Shown here piece after piece: positions 27,765 to 36,235 of a stretch of DNA of 57,402 bases. Origin of the DNA: Chromatiales bacterium (ex Bugula neritina AB1) (GTDB lineage: Bacteria; Pseudomonadota; Gammaproteobacteria; Granulosicoccales; Granulosicoccaceae); NCBI GenBank assembly GCA_001730015.1, contig MDLA01000063.1:1-57402 (forward strand), in the 5' to 3' direction. Position numbers and translations under genes: made by a program. Within the stretch, counting starts at the first letter, position 1. Each line of letters opens with the position of its first letter. Under the pieces are notes generated by a model. The model was not told where the DNA came from. It saw nothing but the letters and a program-made list of their open reading frames with translations, and did no database searches.

Positions 27765-28760
27765 TTATACCGGATCCGGAGACTCCGAAGACGCTGCCGA
27801 ATAGCTGGTAAAATGGTGCCGTGGATCTGACTCATTTTCTTCGTCAACCGCCTTCAACAACTTTATAATTTTGTCAGACGGGTTCACTGGCGCCTGAATC
27901 TGCACCACAACAAATTGATCACCCGGCGTACTGGCGGGCAATCCACGCCCTCGCAAGCGCAGGCGTGTTCCACTCTGAACACCCGCTGGAATCGCCATAG
28001 TCACCTGACCGCCCAATGTGGGAATACTCAGCTTTAATCCGGAAACCGCCTCGAACGGCGTCACCGGTACTTCAATCGTAATATCTGCACCATCAATCTC
28101 AAACAACGCGTGTTCTTTCAGATTGATCGTTAGAATCAGATCACCCGCCGCACCACCGTGCACACCGGGGCGACCCTGTGACCGCAATCTCAATTGCTGG
28201 CCATGGACCACACCGGCAGGAATTTTCACGTTGAGCAACCTGCTGGGCTGCCCCGCTCCGGCCGGAATTTTCAGATTGGCTTTTCCGCCTTTGTAAGCAT
28301 TCTCAAGCGAGACCATCATCTTTAATCTGACTTCATCTCCCTGTCGAGGCTGCCTTCTGCCTGCAGCATGCCCGTAGCCGCCAGCCGGATTCCCGGCTGC
28401 GCCGAACCCTCCAGCTCCACCCATCGACGCCCCGAACAATGACTCGAAGAAATCCCCGAACTGTCCACCTGCAAACTGACCGGATTCGAACCCACCTGTG
28501 GTTCGCCAATCACCGGGTCGACGAAATTCATCTCCCTGCGAATATCCCTGACGTTTCAGTTGATCGTATTCTGCGCGTCTGTCGGGATCACGAAGCGCTT
28601 CATGCGCTTCATTAACCTCTTTGAACTTTGCTTCAGCGTCCGACTCCCTGCTTACGTCCGGGTGGTACTGCCTGGCTTTTTTTCGATAGGCTTTTTTAAT
28701 TTCATCCTGAGTCGCGGCCTCGGAAACGCCCAGAATCTTGTAATAGTCTTTAAATTTCAT
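27765..28760 (-). CDS. cbpA: CbpA-like DnaJ-family co-chaperone
   Basis: A 331-residue type II J-domain protein that stimulates DnaK ATPase. The start at ATG 28760 gives MKFKDYYKILGVSEAA; the open frame runs 30 codons further to a GTG but that part looks untranslated. Features: J domain residues 5-70 with HPD at 33-35, a Gly/Phe/Ala-rich linker (about 100-150, GGAGGFGAAGNPAGGYG), and two C-terminal beta domains without the four CxxCxGxG zinc repeats of DnaJ. That layout matches CbpA/curved-DNA-binding proteins. No cbpM modulator gene is adjacent. A MITE-like element lies 125 bp upstream. Confidence 0.9.
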   Translation of the reverse strand: MKFKDYYKILGVSEAATQDEIKKAYRKKARQYHPDVSRESDAEAKFKEVNEAHEALRDPDRRAEYDQLKRQGYSQGDEFRRPGDWRTTGGFESGQFAGGQFGDFFESLFGASMGGAGGFGAAGNPAGGYGHAAGRRQPRQGDEVRLKMMVSLENAYKGGKANLKIPAGAGQPSRLLNVKIPAGVVHGQQLRLRSQGRPGVHGGAAGDLILTINLKEHALFEIDGADITIEVPVTPFEAVSGLKLSIPTLGGQVTMAIPAGVQSGTRLRLRGRGLPASTPGDQFVVVQIQAPVNPSDKIIKLLKAVDEENESDPRHHFTSYSAASSESPDPV

Positions 28761-29066
28761 CGCTGCTAATCCTGATTTACGATACCCTCGCTTAGCAATG
28801 GATCCGCGACAAGCCCGATTCCACTGTGTTTGAAGATCATAAGAATGCACTCAATATGGTGACTCATTTATTCTCAGACAAGCGTTAACCCGCTTTCTTT
28901 AAGGGGTCGCGAAGATAACGCACAGAAACTTGAATACACACAGAGTTTTTCCCGTTGCAAATATCAGCAAGTAATCGACGCGAGAAGAAAATCCACTGTG
29001 AAAACAAACTCTACGCGATATCCTCGCCACCCCATGAATAATGCGGGCTAGCCCCGATACGCCACA
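28761..29066. other. 306-bp divergent intergenic region, mostly occupied by a MITE-like element
   Basis: The gap between the divergent cbpA-like and GT2 genes. The first 125 bp next to cbpA should hold its promoter, but I see no clear -35/-10 pair. The rest is filled by repeat copy 2 (28886-29050), which ends 16 bp before the GTG start of the glycosyltransferase, so the element edge forms the leader of that gene. Confidence 0.6.
28886..29050 (-). repeat. MITE-like palindromic element, copy 2
   Basis: A 165-bp copy, oriented opposite to copies 1 and 3. It starts TAACCCGCTTTCTTTAAGG and ends CCCATGAATAATGCGGGCTA. On the minus strand the core TTTCACAGTGGATTTTCTTC and TACTTGCTGATATTTGCAAC matches copies 1 and 4. 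The outer arm GGGGTGGCGAGGATATCGCG (minus strand, from the right end) is echoed at the left end as GGGGTCGCGAAGATAACGC, so both arms are related and the whole unit is one long imperfect palindrome. Confidence 0.75.
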
Positions 29067-29918
29067 GTGAAAATTTCCGTCATCATTCCCACCTACAACC
29101 GCTGGCCACTGGTTTGTCGAGCGATCGATTCGGTACTGGCGCAGAGTCGGCCTGCCGATCAGGTTATTGTCGTCGACGACGGATCAACAGATGATTCCGT
29201 CAGGCAACTTTTACAGCACTATTCACATCGAATAAACGTGCTGCAGCAAGCCAACTCAGGTGTCAGCGCCGCACGCAACAATGGAATTCAACAGGCTACC
29301 GGTGACTGGATCGCACTGCTGGATTCAGACGATGAATGGCTGCCCGAAAAGCTGAGTCATCAAGAGCGTATAATTGCTGAACAGCGGGATGCTGTACTTT
29401 GTCATACGGATGAAATCTGGATTCGCAATGGCATACGCGTCAATCCGATGAAAAAACACAGCAAGCACGGCGGAAATATTTTTCTCAACTGTCTGCCACT
29501 GTGTGCAATCTCACCTTCATCCGCTTTAATAAAAAAAGAAACCCTCACGAAAGTCGGGATGTTTGATGAATCATTGCCCGCCTGCGAAGACTATGATTTG
29601 TGGCTGCGAATCTGCAGCCGGCACGAGGTTTTATTCATACCCGAAGCACAACTGATAAAATATGGCGGACACGATGATCAGCTGTCGAGAAAATACTGGG
29701 GAATGGACCGGTTTCGAATTCAAGCGCTGAAGAAATTACTAGACAGCGAAACGCTCAGCAATATTCAAAGAGATCACACAATTCAAATGCTGGTAAAAAA
29801 AACCCGAATACTACACAAAGGGGCTTGCAAGCACCGCAACGTCGAGCTTGCCGAGTATTGCAACACCCTTTTACAGCAGTACCGGAATTCCAGCCCAGAA
29901 ACAGATAATCCATGCTGA
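29067..29918 (+). CDS. Family 2 glycosyltransferase
   Basis: A 283-residue GT-A fold glycosyltransferase without membrane helices. The GTG start at 29067 gives MKISVIIPTYNRWPLVCRAI. The nucleotide-binding VVDDGSTDDS and the metal-binding ALLDSDDEW are both present, and the acceptor region has DESLPACEDYDLWLR. It most likely adds a sugar to a lipid- or protein-linked glycan on the cytosolic face; donor and acceptor cannot be read. The next gene (nucleosidase) starts 7 bp before its stop codon, and that gene overlaps the SPL-like radical SAM gene by 4 bp, so the three appear translationally coupled despite unlike functions. Confidence 0.88.
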   Translation: MKISVIIPTYNRWPLVCRAIDSVLAQSRPADQVIVVDDGSTDDSVRQLLQHYSHRINVLQQANSGVSAARNNGIQQATGDWIALLDSDDEWLPEKLSHQERIIAEQRDAVLCHTDEIWIRNGIRVNPMKKHSKHGGNIFLNCLPLCAISPSSALIKKETLTKVGMFDESLPACEDYDLWLRICSRHEVLFIPEAQLIKYGGHDDQLSRKYWGMDRFRIQALKKLLDSETLSNIQRDHTIQMLVKKTRILHKGACKHRNVELAEYCNTLLQQYRNSSPETDNPC

Positions 29919-30721
29919 ACCTGGTTGTCGCATTGCCGTCAGAAGCGCAACCCCTGATCGACGCGTTCGGCTTATCCAGACAACAGCAATCTCAGGCTTT
30001 TCCAGTCTATCAATCTGCCGACTGTTGCCTTGTCGTCAGCGGTATCGGGAGATGTCATAGTGCGGCGGCAACCGCCTGGCTCGCGGCCCTTAACCCGGTT
30101 AAAAACGCAGCCTGGGTTAATATAGGAATTGCCGGACACAAAAATAAACCCGTCGGATCCGCTTTTTGCGCGCACAGCATTGAGGATATGGCTGTATCCA
30201 GAACCTGGTATCCGGTTCAGATTGCATCAACGCTCGATTCGCTGGCGCTTCAAACAACCGACTACCCGATCATCAATTACGGTAACAATACGCTTCACGA
30301 CATGGAAGCCAGTGGCTATGTACAGATCGCCCTGAAATACTCTACTGCCGAGCTGGTCCAGTGCGTAAAGGTTATTTCCGACAATGAAAACAGCCCGGCC
30401 TCGACTATTGATAAATCAAAAGCACAGCTATTAATCGGCGAACGCATAGACGAGATACGCACCTATACGAACCACCTGCTGACGCTGGCAGAAGAACTGA
30501 AACCGACAGACATTCAGGCCATGTTATCTCTGTTTACTGCACAATGGCGATTCAGCGTCACTCAAAAAAGGCAGCTGCACCGACTACTTGAAAGACACCA
30601 GCTGCTCCTCGGCGATCTGGATCATCTGCCCGGCGAACTCACACAACTGAAATCAACGTCTGAAGCACTGGCCTGGCTGCACGCTGGATTATCCGCTATC
30701 GCGTTCGAGCCTGCGACATGA
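29912..30721 (+). CDS. Nucleoside phosphorylase / MTA-SAH nucleosidase-like protein
   Basis: A 269-residue protein. The first 170 residues resemble the purine nucleoside phosphorylase/5'-methylthioadenosine nucleosidase fold: MLNLVVALPSEAQPLID, VVSGIGRCHSAAA, VNIGIAGHKNKPVG, then DMEASGY (the ribose-binding Met-Glu) and VISDNEN, where the catalytic Asp would sit. The C-terminal 90 residues are an extra helical segment not found in MTAN. It overlaps the upstream GT2 gene by 7 bp and the downstream radical SAM gene by 4 bp (ATGA). Since radical SAM enzymes release 5'-deoxyadenosine, a nucleosidase that removes it would be a sensible partner, but that is inference. Confidence 0.72.
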   Translation: MLNLVVALPSEAQPLIDAFGLSRQQQSQAFPVYQSADCCLVVSGIGRCHSAAATAWLAALNPVKNAAWVNIGIAGHKNKPVGSAFCAHSIEDMAVSRTWYPVQIASTLDSLALQTTDYPIINYGNNTLHDMEASGYVQIALKYSTAELVQCVKVISDNENSPASTIDKSKAQLLIGERIDEIRTYTNHLLTLAEELKPTDIQAMLSLFTAQWRFSVTQKRQLHRLLERHQLLLGDLDHLPGELTQLKSTSEALAWLHAGLSAIAFEPAT

Positions 30722-31704
30722 TCCGGCATATCTATGTTGAACAGGAAATTGCAGCTCACCCGAGAACCCGGCAGATTTGTAACAAATTTCCAAATGCGAC
30801 CATCATACCGTGTGACAGATACACCAGCGTCTTCAATAGCAACGCCCAGAATTTCCGCCTGCAAAAGAAAAACCCCTCACTGATACTGGCACGCAAACAC
30901 CAGAATAGGGTAACTCCCACGCCCGCTGGCTATGGCATTGGTAGCACGCAAAACTATTATTTTTCCCACATGCTTAACTGCCTGTACGACTGCCGTTATT
31001 GCTTTTTACAAGGCATGTACCGATCCGCGCACTATGTGGTATTTGTGAACTATGACGACTTCATTGACGACATCCGAAACATAGCCAGAGAATCGATCGA
31101 TCCGAGCTGGTTTTTCTCCGGCTATGATTGCGACAGTCTTGCCATGGAGCCGGTAACAGGTTTCATCAGCTATGCACTCGATCAATTCGCATCCTGCCCT
31201 TCTGCACATCTCGAAATCCGCACTAAAAGCACGCAAATTAGAGATCTGCTGGCACGAGACCCGATCGAAAACGCTGTTATCGCCTACAGCCTCACTCCAG
31301 ATACCATCGCATCGGCTCTGGAACACAAAGCGCCTTCGGTAGAAAAACGTATCAATTCGCTCAAAAAACTTCAGAACCACGGGTGGAAGGTAGGCTTACG
31401 TCTCGACCCCATGATTCACAGCGCTACCTTTAAGCAGGATTATGAAACCCTGCTGGATAATATATTTTCACAACTCGATTGCACAAATATTCATTCAGTC
31501 AGCTTTGGCTCATTTAGACTTCCCAAAGGATTCTATAAAAAAATGGTAAGGCTGTACCCGCGTGAAAGATTATTCGCCACCGATTTGACCGAAAATAACT
31601 CGATGGTTTCCTACGGAACTGAAATTGAACAGGAGTGTAAAAGTATCCTCGAAGCCTTGTTGCTCAGGCACATCAGTAAATCAATTTTATTTCCATGCTC
31701 ATGA
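30718..31704 (+). CDS. Spore photoproduct lyase (SPL)-family radical SAM protein
   Basis: A 328-residue radical SAM protein whose layout fits the SPL family: N-terminal extension, then CLYDCRYC with Cys88, Cys92 and Cys95, FLQG and a YVVFVNYDDF block. SPL repairs the thymine dimer of UV-irradiated spores. This genome segment shows no sporulation genes, so another lesion or substrate is likely. By eye, the residue matching the hydrogen-donor Cys141 of Bacillus SPL is Tyr136 here, with a Cys two positions later (Cys138 in GYDCDS), so chemistry may differ. It overlaps the nucleosidase gene by 4 bp. A TGA stop at 31704 is followed by the convergent binding-protein gene 30 bp away. Confidence 0.8.
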   Translation: MIRHIYVEQEIAAHPRTRQICNKFPNATIIPCDRYTSVFNSNAQNFRLQKKNPSLILARKHQNRVTPTPAGYGIGSTQNYYFSHMLNCLYDCRYCFLQGMYRSAHYVVFVNYDDFIDDIRNIARESIDPSWFFSGYDCDSLAMEPVTGFISYALDQFASCPSAHLEIRTKSTQIRDLLARDPIENAVIAYSLTPDTIASALEHKAPSVEKRINSLKKLQNHGWKVGLRLDPMIHSATFKQDYETLLDNIFSQLDCTNIHSVSFGSFRLPKGFYKKMVRLYPRERLFATDLTENNSMVSYGTEIEQECKSILEALLLRHISKSILFPCS

Positions 31705-31734
31705 GGCCGATTACCGCCTTACTGATCCATCCGG

Positions 31735-32871
31735 CTAATTCGTTCCGAGCTCGGGATGAATAGAATCCATAACCGGATCTCGCTGCGCTGAGTGCCATTC
31801 GCTTACCACCAGGAAAGGTGGTTGCGGCGATTTTTTGACCAGCCAATCGACAAACAATCGATTTATTTTGTCACCTGAATCACGCCACCAGGTGGAGTTG
31901 CCCCAAATAATATTCTGCCGGTTCTTTTCGCTCGTTGGTAACATCGAACGGTATTTCGGACTAAATGCCGTCATTGCCGAATAGCGTGTAACACCGTAAC
32001 CGTATCCGCTAGCAACATTGCCAGCTATCTCGGTACTGGTTGCAAACTGCAGATACTTCCAGGCATCGGAAAAGCGCGTGCTGGAACTCGGTATCGCCAG
32101 AACATTAATATTGGTAATTGCACCATCCCACAAAAACCCGAGCTTTGCCTGATTCTCCGCTACTTTTCGCAAGGCGCTGTGGCTATGAACAATCGCAAAA
32201 GTAACTTTTCCGGTTTCCACTAGCGCCAGTGCCTCAGCGTCATCCTGTACCCAGACGATATCGTGCTCAATATCTGCAAGCCTGCTTCTGATTAATGGCC
32301 AGGCATTCTCTGATCCGAGCGCCTCATATATTGAGTCATACGCAACCCCGCTGCTTGCCAAAGCCCATTCAGCGAGATTTCTCGGCGATTTGACCATTGC
32401 CCGCTTACCCGGGAAATCCACCACATTAAAAAAGTCTGAAATCAGCGCGGGGTGGGCACCGCTGTGATCGTTCTGCTTTTTAAATACTGGCAAACTCGAC
32501 CACATGTACTGGCCGATACTGCAGGGTTGCAGGGTATTCGGTACGTAGTCCTGAACAAGCGCCCGACCACTTTCCGACACCAGCTGATGGAGCGGCAGAA
32601 TGCGAATTTCCCCACGGTCACACGCGTCAATTGAAGCGTGAAGTTCCATTTGCACCACATCAGTATTGCTTTGTAAAACAGAGAGTTCATTACCGGCAGG
32701 GCTAACCAGGCCAATTGCTCCCAGACCAGTTTTTGCAGAAAACGGTTCCAGCAGCAACTGACTGGTCAGCGTTGCATGACTGGCTCCCCACAAGCCGATC
32801 CTCAAGGGTTGCGCAGTGACATTACAACTACCGGACAGCAGCAGCAGAATCAGTAACAGGAATAAAGGCAT
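31735..32871 (-). CDS. Orphan extracellular solute-binding protein
   Basis: A 378-residue exported protein. The N-terminus MPLFLLLILLLLSGSCNVTA is either a lipobox signal (LSGSC, lipid-modified Cys16) or a Sec signal with cleavage at TAQ. The body has the two-lobed type II binding-protein pattern seen in PotD/iron/polyamine-type proteins (LRIGLWGASHATLTSQLLLEPFS start, a hinge near VQDDAEALALVETGKVTFAIV, and TSTEIAGNVASGYGYG). No permease or ATPase is adjacent, so it either shares a remote transporter or has become a sensor or envelope protein. Its ligand cannot be told. It is divergent from the Wzc-like kinase gene across 264 bp. Confidence 0.7.
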   Translation of the reverse strand: MPLFLLLILLLLSGSCNVTAQPLRIGLWGASHATLTSQLLLEPFSAKTGLGAIGLVSPAGNELSVLQSNTDVVQMELHASIDACDRGEIRILPLHQLVSESGRALVQDYVPNTLQPCSIGQYMWSSLPVFKKQNDHSGAHPALISDFFNVVDFPGKRAMVKSPRNLAEWALASSGVAYDSIYEALGSENAWPLIRSRLADIEHDIVWVQDDAEALALVETGKVTFAIVHSHSALRKVAENQAKLGFLWDGAITNINVLAIPSSSTRFSDAWKYLQFATSTEIAGNVASGYGYGVTRYSAMTAFSPKYRSMLPTSEKNRQNIIWGNSTWWRDSGDKINRLFVDWLVKKSPQPPFLVVSEWHSAQRDPVMDSIHPELGTN

Positions 32872-33135
32872 TGACCAACTTTTTGGTTAGGAATAATTAC
32901 TTGATCAGGCATCCTGCCCACCCCTTAACAGTAGCAGGTAACGACAATACGACAACAGTCTACGAACAATCGGGCCAACTAACCAGACAGCAGACGTCAA
33001 CTCTCTGACTAATTACTGCATCAAAGGACGGAAACTTCCTGCAAGCCTTTGCAGATCAACTATAAGTTAACAGGCGATGTGCAAAAAGGCATATCCACCT
33101 CCACTCAACCAAAAACAATAAATGGCAGGTATTGA

Positions 33136-35517
33136 ATGTCCACTGCGGCTCAACAGCAACATTCGGTAAACATGAGCACTGAAAGCGATACTTCCAGCGC
33201 TGAAGAATTTATCGATCTAAAGGAATATGCGAAGATACTACGCAAGCATCGGTGGGCAATTTTACTGGCTACCGCACTGCTAACCGGTCTCGCGGCGTAC
33301 ATTGTTACCGGCATGACACCAATCTATCGAGCCACTTCTACTCTGCTGATTGAAACTCAGCAGACTATGCCGATGAACCTCGATGAGCTCATCGGTATTG
33401 ATACAACAAACAAAGAGTACTATCAAACCCAGTTCGAGGTCCTGAGATCCCGAAAGCTCGCCAAGCGGGTTATGGAAGAGATGGGGCTTTACAGTCACCC
33501 CGAACTATCACGGCCGGAAGACAAAAACCTTGGCATCCCGGTTTCGACAATCGATACCAGCCTGACAGAGTCTTCGAATGGAGCAAACAGCTATTCAGGA
33601 TCGGAGGCATTCGAGCTTGAAGCGGAGCCTATAGAACGCCAGATAGCAGTTAACCGATTTTTGAAAAAACTGTCGGTTACCCCGATAAAAAATACCAAGC
33701 TCGTCCGCATCAGCTTCGAATCCAGTGATGCCGTCCTTGCCGCCCGCGTCGCTAATAAAATCGCCGACAGCTATATTCTGAGTTACATGGACTCACGAAT
33801 GGAAATGGGAGAAAAAGCGACCTCATGGCTCGGTGAACGTCTGACACAGCATAAACTGAAACTCGACGAATCACAGGATCGTCTGCTCAGCTACAAGGAA
33901 GAGTACGGCTTAGTCGATATACAAGGCACTGTCGGCAAATTAACCGAGCAGGAAATAGGTATTGTTACCAGCAAACTACTGGATGCTGAAGGCAAAATGG
34001 CGCAGTCAAAGATCGTCTTCGACGATGTAGCAGCAACACGGCAAAAAGGCGCTAAGGCGCTATTGGGGCTACCGGTTATTGACTCCAATGAAATGGTCAG
34101 GCGGTTCAAACTAGACGTGCAGGAAGCCCAGTTTAATCTTAATGAACTATCCAATCGCTACGGTAACAAGCACCCCAAGGTAGTCGACGCACAGTCAAGA
34201 CTGACTACCGCGCAGTCAAATCTGGATACCCAGATCTATAATATTGTCGATACCATAGAAAAGAATTATATTCTTGCACAGCAGTCGGTCAGCTCGCTCA
34301 GAACCACGCTGGATAAAGGTAAAAAAGAAATCCAGCAGGTAGACAGATCTAAAATTGAACTGATGAATCTGCAGCGCGAAGTTGAGCTCAACCAGAAAAT
34401 GTACGACACCCTGTACACCCGGATGCGGGAAGTCGATGAAGCAGAAAACATGAGTACAACAAACGCTCAGGTTTCAGAGTACGCTGAAGCCCCGATACGC
34501 CCGGTTAAACCTAGAAAAATACTTATCGTACTATTAACTCTTCTGGTATCACTGGCTGCAGCAATAGCCGCCGCTATTCTTGTCGAGTCACTTAACACCA
34601 CCGTGTCCAGCACCGAAGACGTAGAGTCAGAGTTAAAGCTCAGGATGCTTGGCATTATCCCGTTGGTTTCAAAGAAAATGCTCCGCAAAAAGGGTATGAC
34701 AGCGCTGGTTCCCGGCTCACTTGTAGATGATCGAGGCTCTTTTGAAGAGAGCATCCGCACGGTAAGAACCAGCATCAGCCTGGATGAACTGGAAAATCCT
34801 CACCAGGTTATCATGGTCACCTCGGCCCTGCCGGGTGAAGGAAAATCAACCGTTGCCAGCCACCTGGCGCACTCTCTTTCGCAGATTGAAAAAGTCCTGC
34901 TTATAGAATGTGACCTGCGACGCCCCAGCCTGCATCGCGCGTTCGACTTCAAAGACTCTATCGGTCTGGCTCAGCTACTCAGTGGTGATGCAAAATTCGT
35001 CAATTGCATAAAGATAAACGCCATCGACAGCCTCGACGTTATTCCCGCGGGCTCTATACCCGCAAGTCCGCTGGAACTGCTGACAACCAAGCGTTTCAAG
35101 CATCTGATCGAGCAAATGAAAAAACGTTATGATCGAATAGTTATTGACAGCGCCCCGGTTCAGGCTGTGAGTGATGCTCTAATCCTCGGGCAAATGGCAG
35201 ACGCAGTTATTTACGCGGTAAAGGCAAACTCAACAGAAACGGGAGTGTCCGCGCGCGGCGTCAAGCGATTGCGTGAAGCCGGCATACACATGGCTGGCGC
35301 GGTAGTGACACAGGTAAATATCCGCAAAATCAGCTCTTACGGTGGAGACCTCGATTACCAGGGATTTTACGACTACTACGGCTATTCAGAGAAAGATATT
35401 GTACAACCTATCGATCTGACTACCGACGAACAGGACACTAAACCAGAACCAAAACCGGACGCCTCAAGGAGCAGACCAGCTAAAGCCGCTGAAGCCAATC
35501 AGACTGAGGCCGCGTAG
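33136..35517 (+). CDS. Wzc-like polysaccharide co-polymerase and tyrosine autokinase
   Basis: A 793-residue inner-membrane protein that sets chain length and drives export of capsule or exopolysaccharide. Order: short cytosolic lead, TM1 (about 38-58), a large periplasmic Wzz-type domain with coiled coils (to about 455), TM2 (459-483), and a cytosolic BY-kinase domain with Walker A ALPGEGKST (ending about 571), Walker A' (LLIECDLRRP) and Walker B (IVIDSAP). The C-terminal tyrosine cluster (SYGGDLDYQGFYDYYGYSE, about 734-752) is the autophosphorylation tail, followed by a 45-residue hydrophilic extension. A start at the second Met (residue 13) is also possible. Wza, Wzx, Wzy and the Wzb phosphatase are not nearby, so the rest of the export machine is elsewhere. 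Confidence 0.93.
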   Translation: MSTAAQQQHSVNMSTESDTSSAEEFIDLKEYAKILRKHRWAILLATALLTGLAAYIVTGMTPIYRATSTLLIETQQTMPMNLDELIGIDTTNKEYYQTQFEVLRSRKLAKRVMEEMGLYSHPELSRPEDKNLGIPVSTIDTSLTESSNGANSYSGSEAFELEAEPIERQIAVNRFLKKLSVTPIKNTKLVRISFESSDAVLAARVANKIADSYILSYMDSRMEMGEKATSWLGERLTQHKLKLDESQDRLLSYKEEYGLVDIQGTVGKLTEQEIGIVTSKLLDAEGKMAQSKIVFDDVAATRQKGAKALLGLPVIDSNEMVRRFKLDVQEAQFNLNELSNRYGNKHPKVVDAQSRLTTAQSNLDTQIYNIVDTIEKNYILAQQSVSSLRTTLDKGKKEIQQVDRSKIELMNLQREVELNQKMYDTLYTRMREVDEAENMSTTNAQVSEYAEAPIRPVKPRKILIVLLTLLVSLAAAIAAAILVESLNTTVSSTEDVESELKLRMLGIIPLVSKKMLRKKGMTALVPGSLVDDRGSFEESIRTVRTSISLDELENPHQVIMVTSALPGEGKSTVASHLAHSLSQIEKVLLIECDLRRPSLHRAFDFKDSIGLAQLLSGDAKFVNCIKINAIDSLDVIPAGSIPASPLELLTTKRFKHLIEQMKKRYDRIVIDSAPVQAVSDALILGQMADAVIYAVKANSTETGVSARGVKRLREAGIHMAGAVVTQVNIRKISSYGGDLDYQGFYDYYGYSEKDIVQPIDLTTDEQDTKPEPKPDASRSRPAKAAEANQTEAA

Positions 35518-35531
35518 GAAAAGTAACCGGC

Positions 35532-36206
35532 CTACTTCCAGCGAACGATAGGATAGTTTAATTTCGCGGCGACCCTTGCGGTCGCCGTTTTTGGATCAAC
35601 AACTATAGCGCGCTGCGCCAATGCCAGTAACGGAAGGTCAACAGCACTGTCTGAATAGGCCCGATCAACCTCAGCGCGAGTTGTATCCTGCAACCATGCT
35701 TTTATCTGCCTGGCCTTCTCCTCACCGATACAGTTCAGTGTTTTCAATTCACCGGTGAGGCGATCATCAGCATCAAACTCAGCGATTGTGCAAAACAATT
35801 TATCCATGCCGAGCGCATCAAATAGTTTACTGACATAAATGTCAAAACTGGCGGTTGCCAGCACCAGCATATATCCGCTATCACGCAGCCGTTGTAATTC
35901 GGCCAGCGCTTCGGGTTTTATATTGTTGTCGAATGTTATCTGCGTAAAACTGGTCGCAAATTCTTCGAGCTCAGCGCGGCTAAGTCCACCGGCAATTGCT
36001 TTCAGAAACCGTGCTTTCAGCCAGTGGTTCGATTTAAACCCCAGCTTGTATGCAAGAACGTAACAGGGCAAAAGCGGCAATTTAACGCACCGCTGTGGTC
36101 GTTTCACAAGGCAATGATAAAGAAACGTCAGGTAGGTATCTCTGCGTGAGATAGTGCCATCGAGATCGAATACGGCAATACGCTGTTGTTCCACGCCTTG
36201 CATCAA
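35532..36206 (-). CDS. HAD-superfamily IB phosphatase
   Basis: A 224-residue HAD phosphatase with all four motifs: FDLDGT (Asp14, Asp16), ATASFD (Ser/Thr motif II), the Lys near GEEKARQIKAWL, and YSDSAVDLPLL for motif IV. The form is HAD-IB (phosphoserine phosphatase-like, helical cap). It is last in a four-gene minus-strand set with an epimerase and DprE1- and DprE2-like genes. In arabinan-lipid synthesis a phosphatase must remove the 5-phosphate of polyprenyl-phosphoryl-phosphoribose before oxidation, and the HAD domain fused to the UbiA enzyme in this cluster is degenerate, so this free protein is a good candidate for that step. That role is inference. Confidence 0.85.
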   Translation of the reverse strand: MMQGVEQQRIAVFDLDGTISRRDTYLTFLYHCLVKRPQRCVKLPLLPCYVLAYKLGFKSNHWLKARFLKAIAGGLSRAELEEFATSFTQITFDNNIKPEALAELQRLRDSGYMLVLATASFDIYVSKLFDALGMDKLFCTIAEFDADDRLTGELKTLNCIGEEKARQIKAWLQDTTRAEVDRAYSDSAVDLPLLALAQRAIVVDPKTATARVAAKLNYPIVRWK

Positions 36207-36235
36207 TAACTAACCTTGTTGTACAGCGCCCGACT

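Noticed and set aside
28761..28850. Upstream extension of the CbpA-like frame to a GTG codon
   Set aside because: The J domain begins directly at the ATG at 28760; the 30 upstream codons show no conserved residues.
30718..31704. Evidence for a spore-forming organism from the SPL-like gene
   Set aside because: No sporulation genes are present, the surrounding genes are Gram-negative in type, and SPL-family proteins occur in non-spore-formers.
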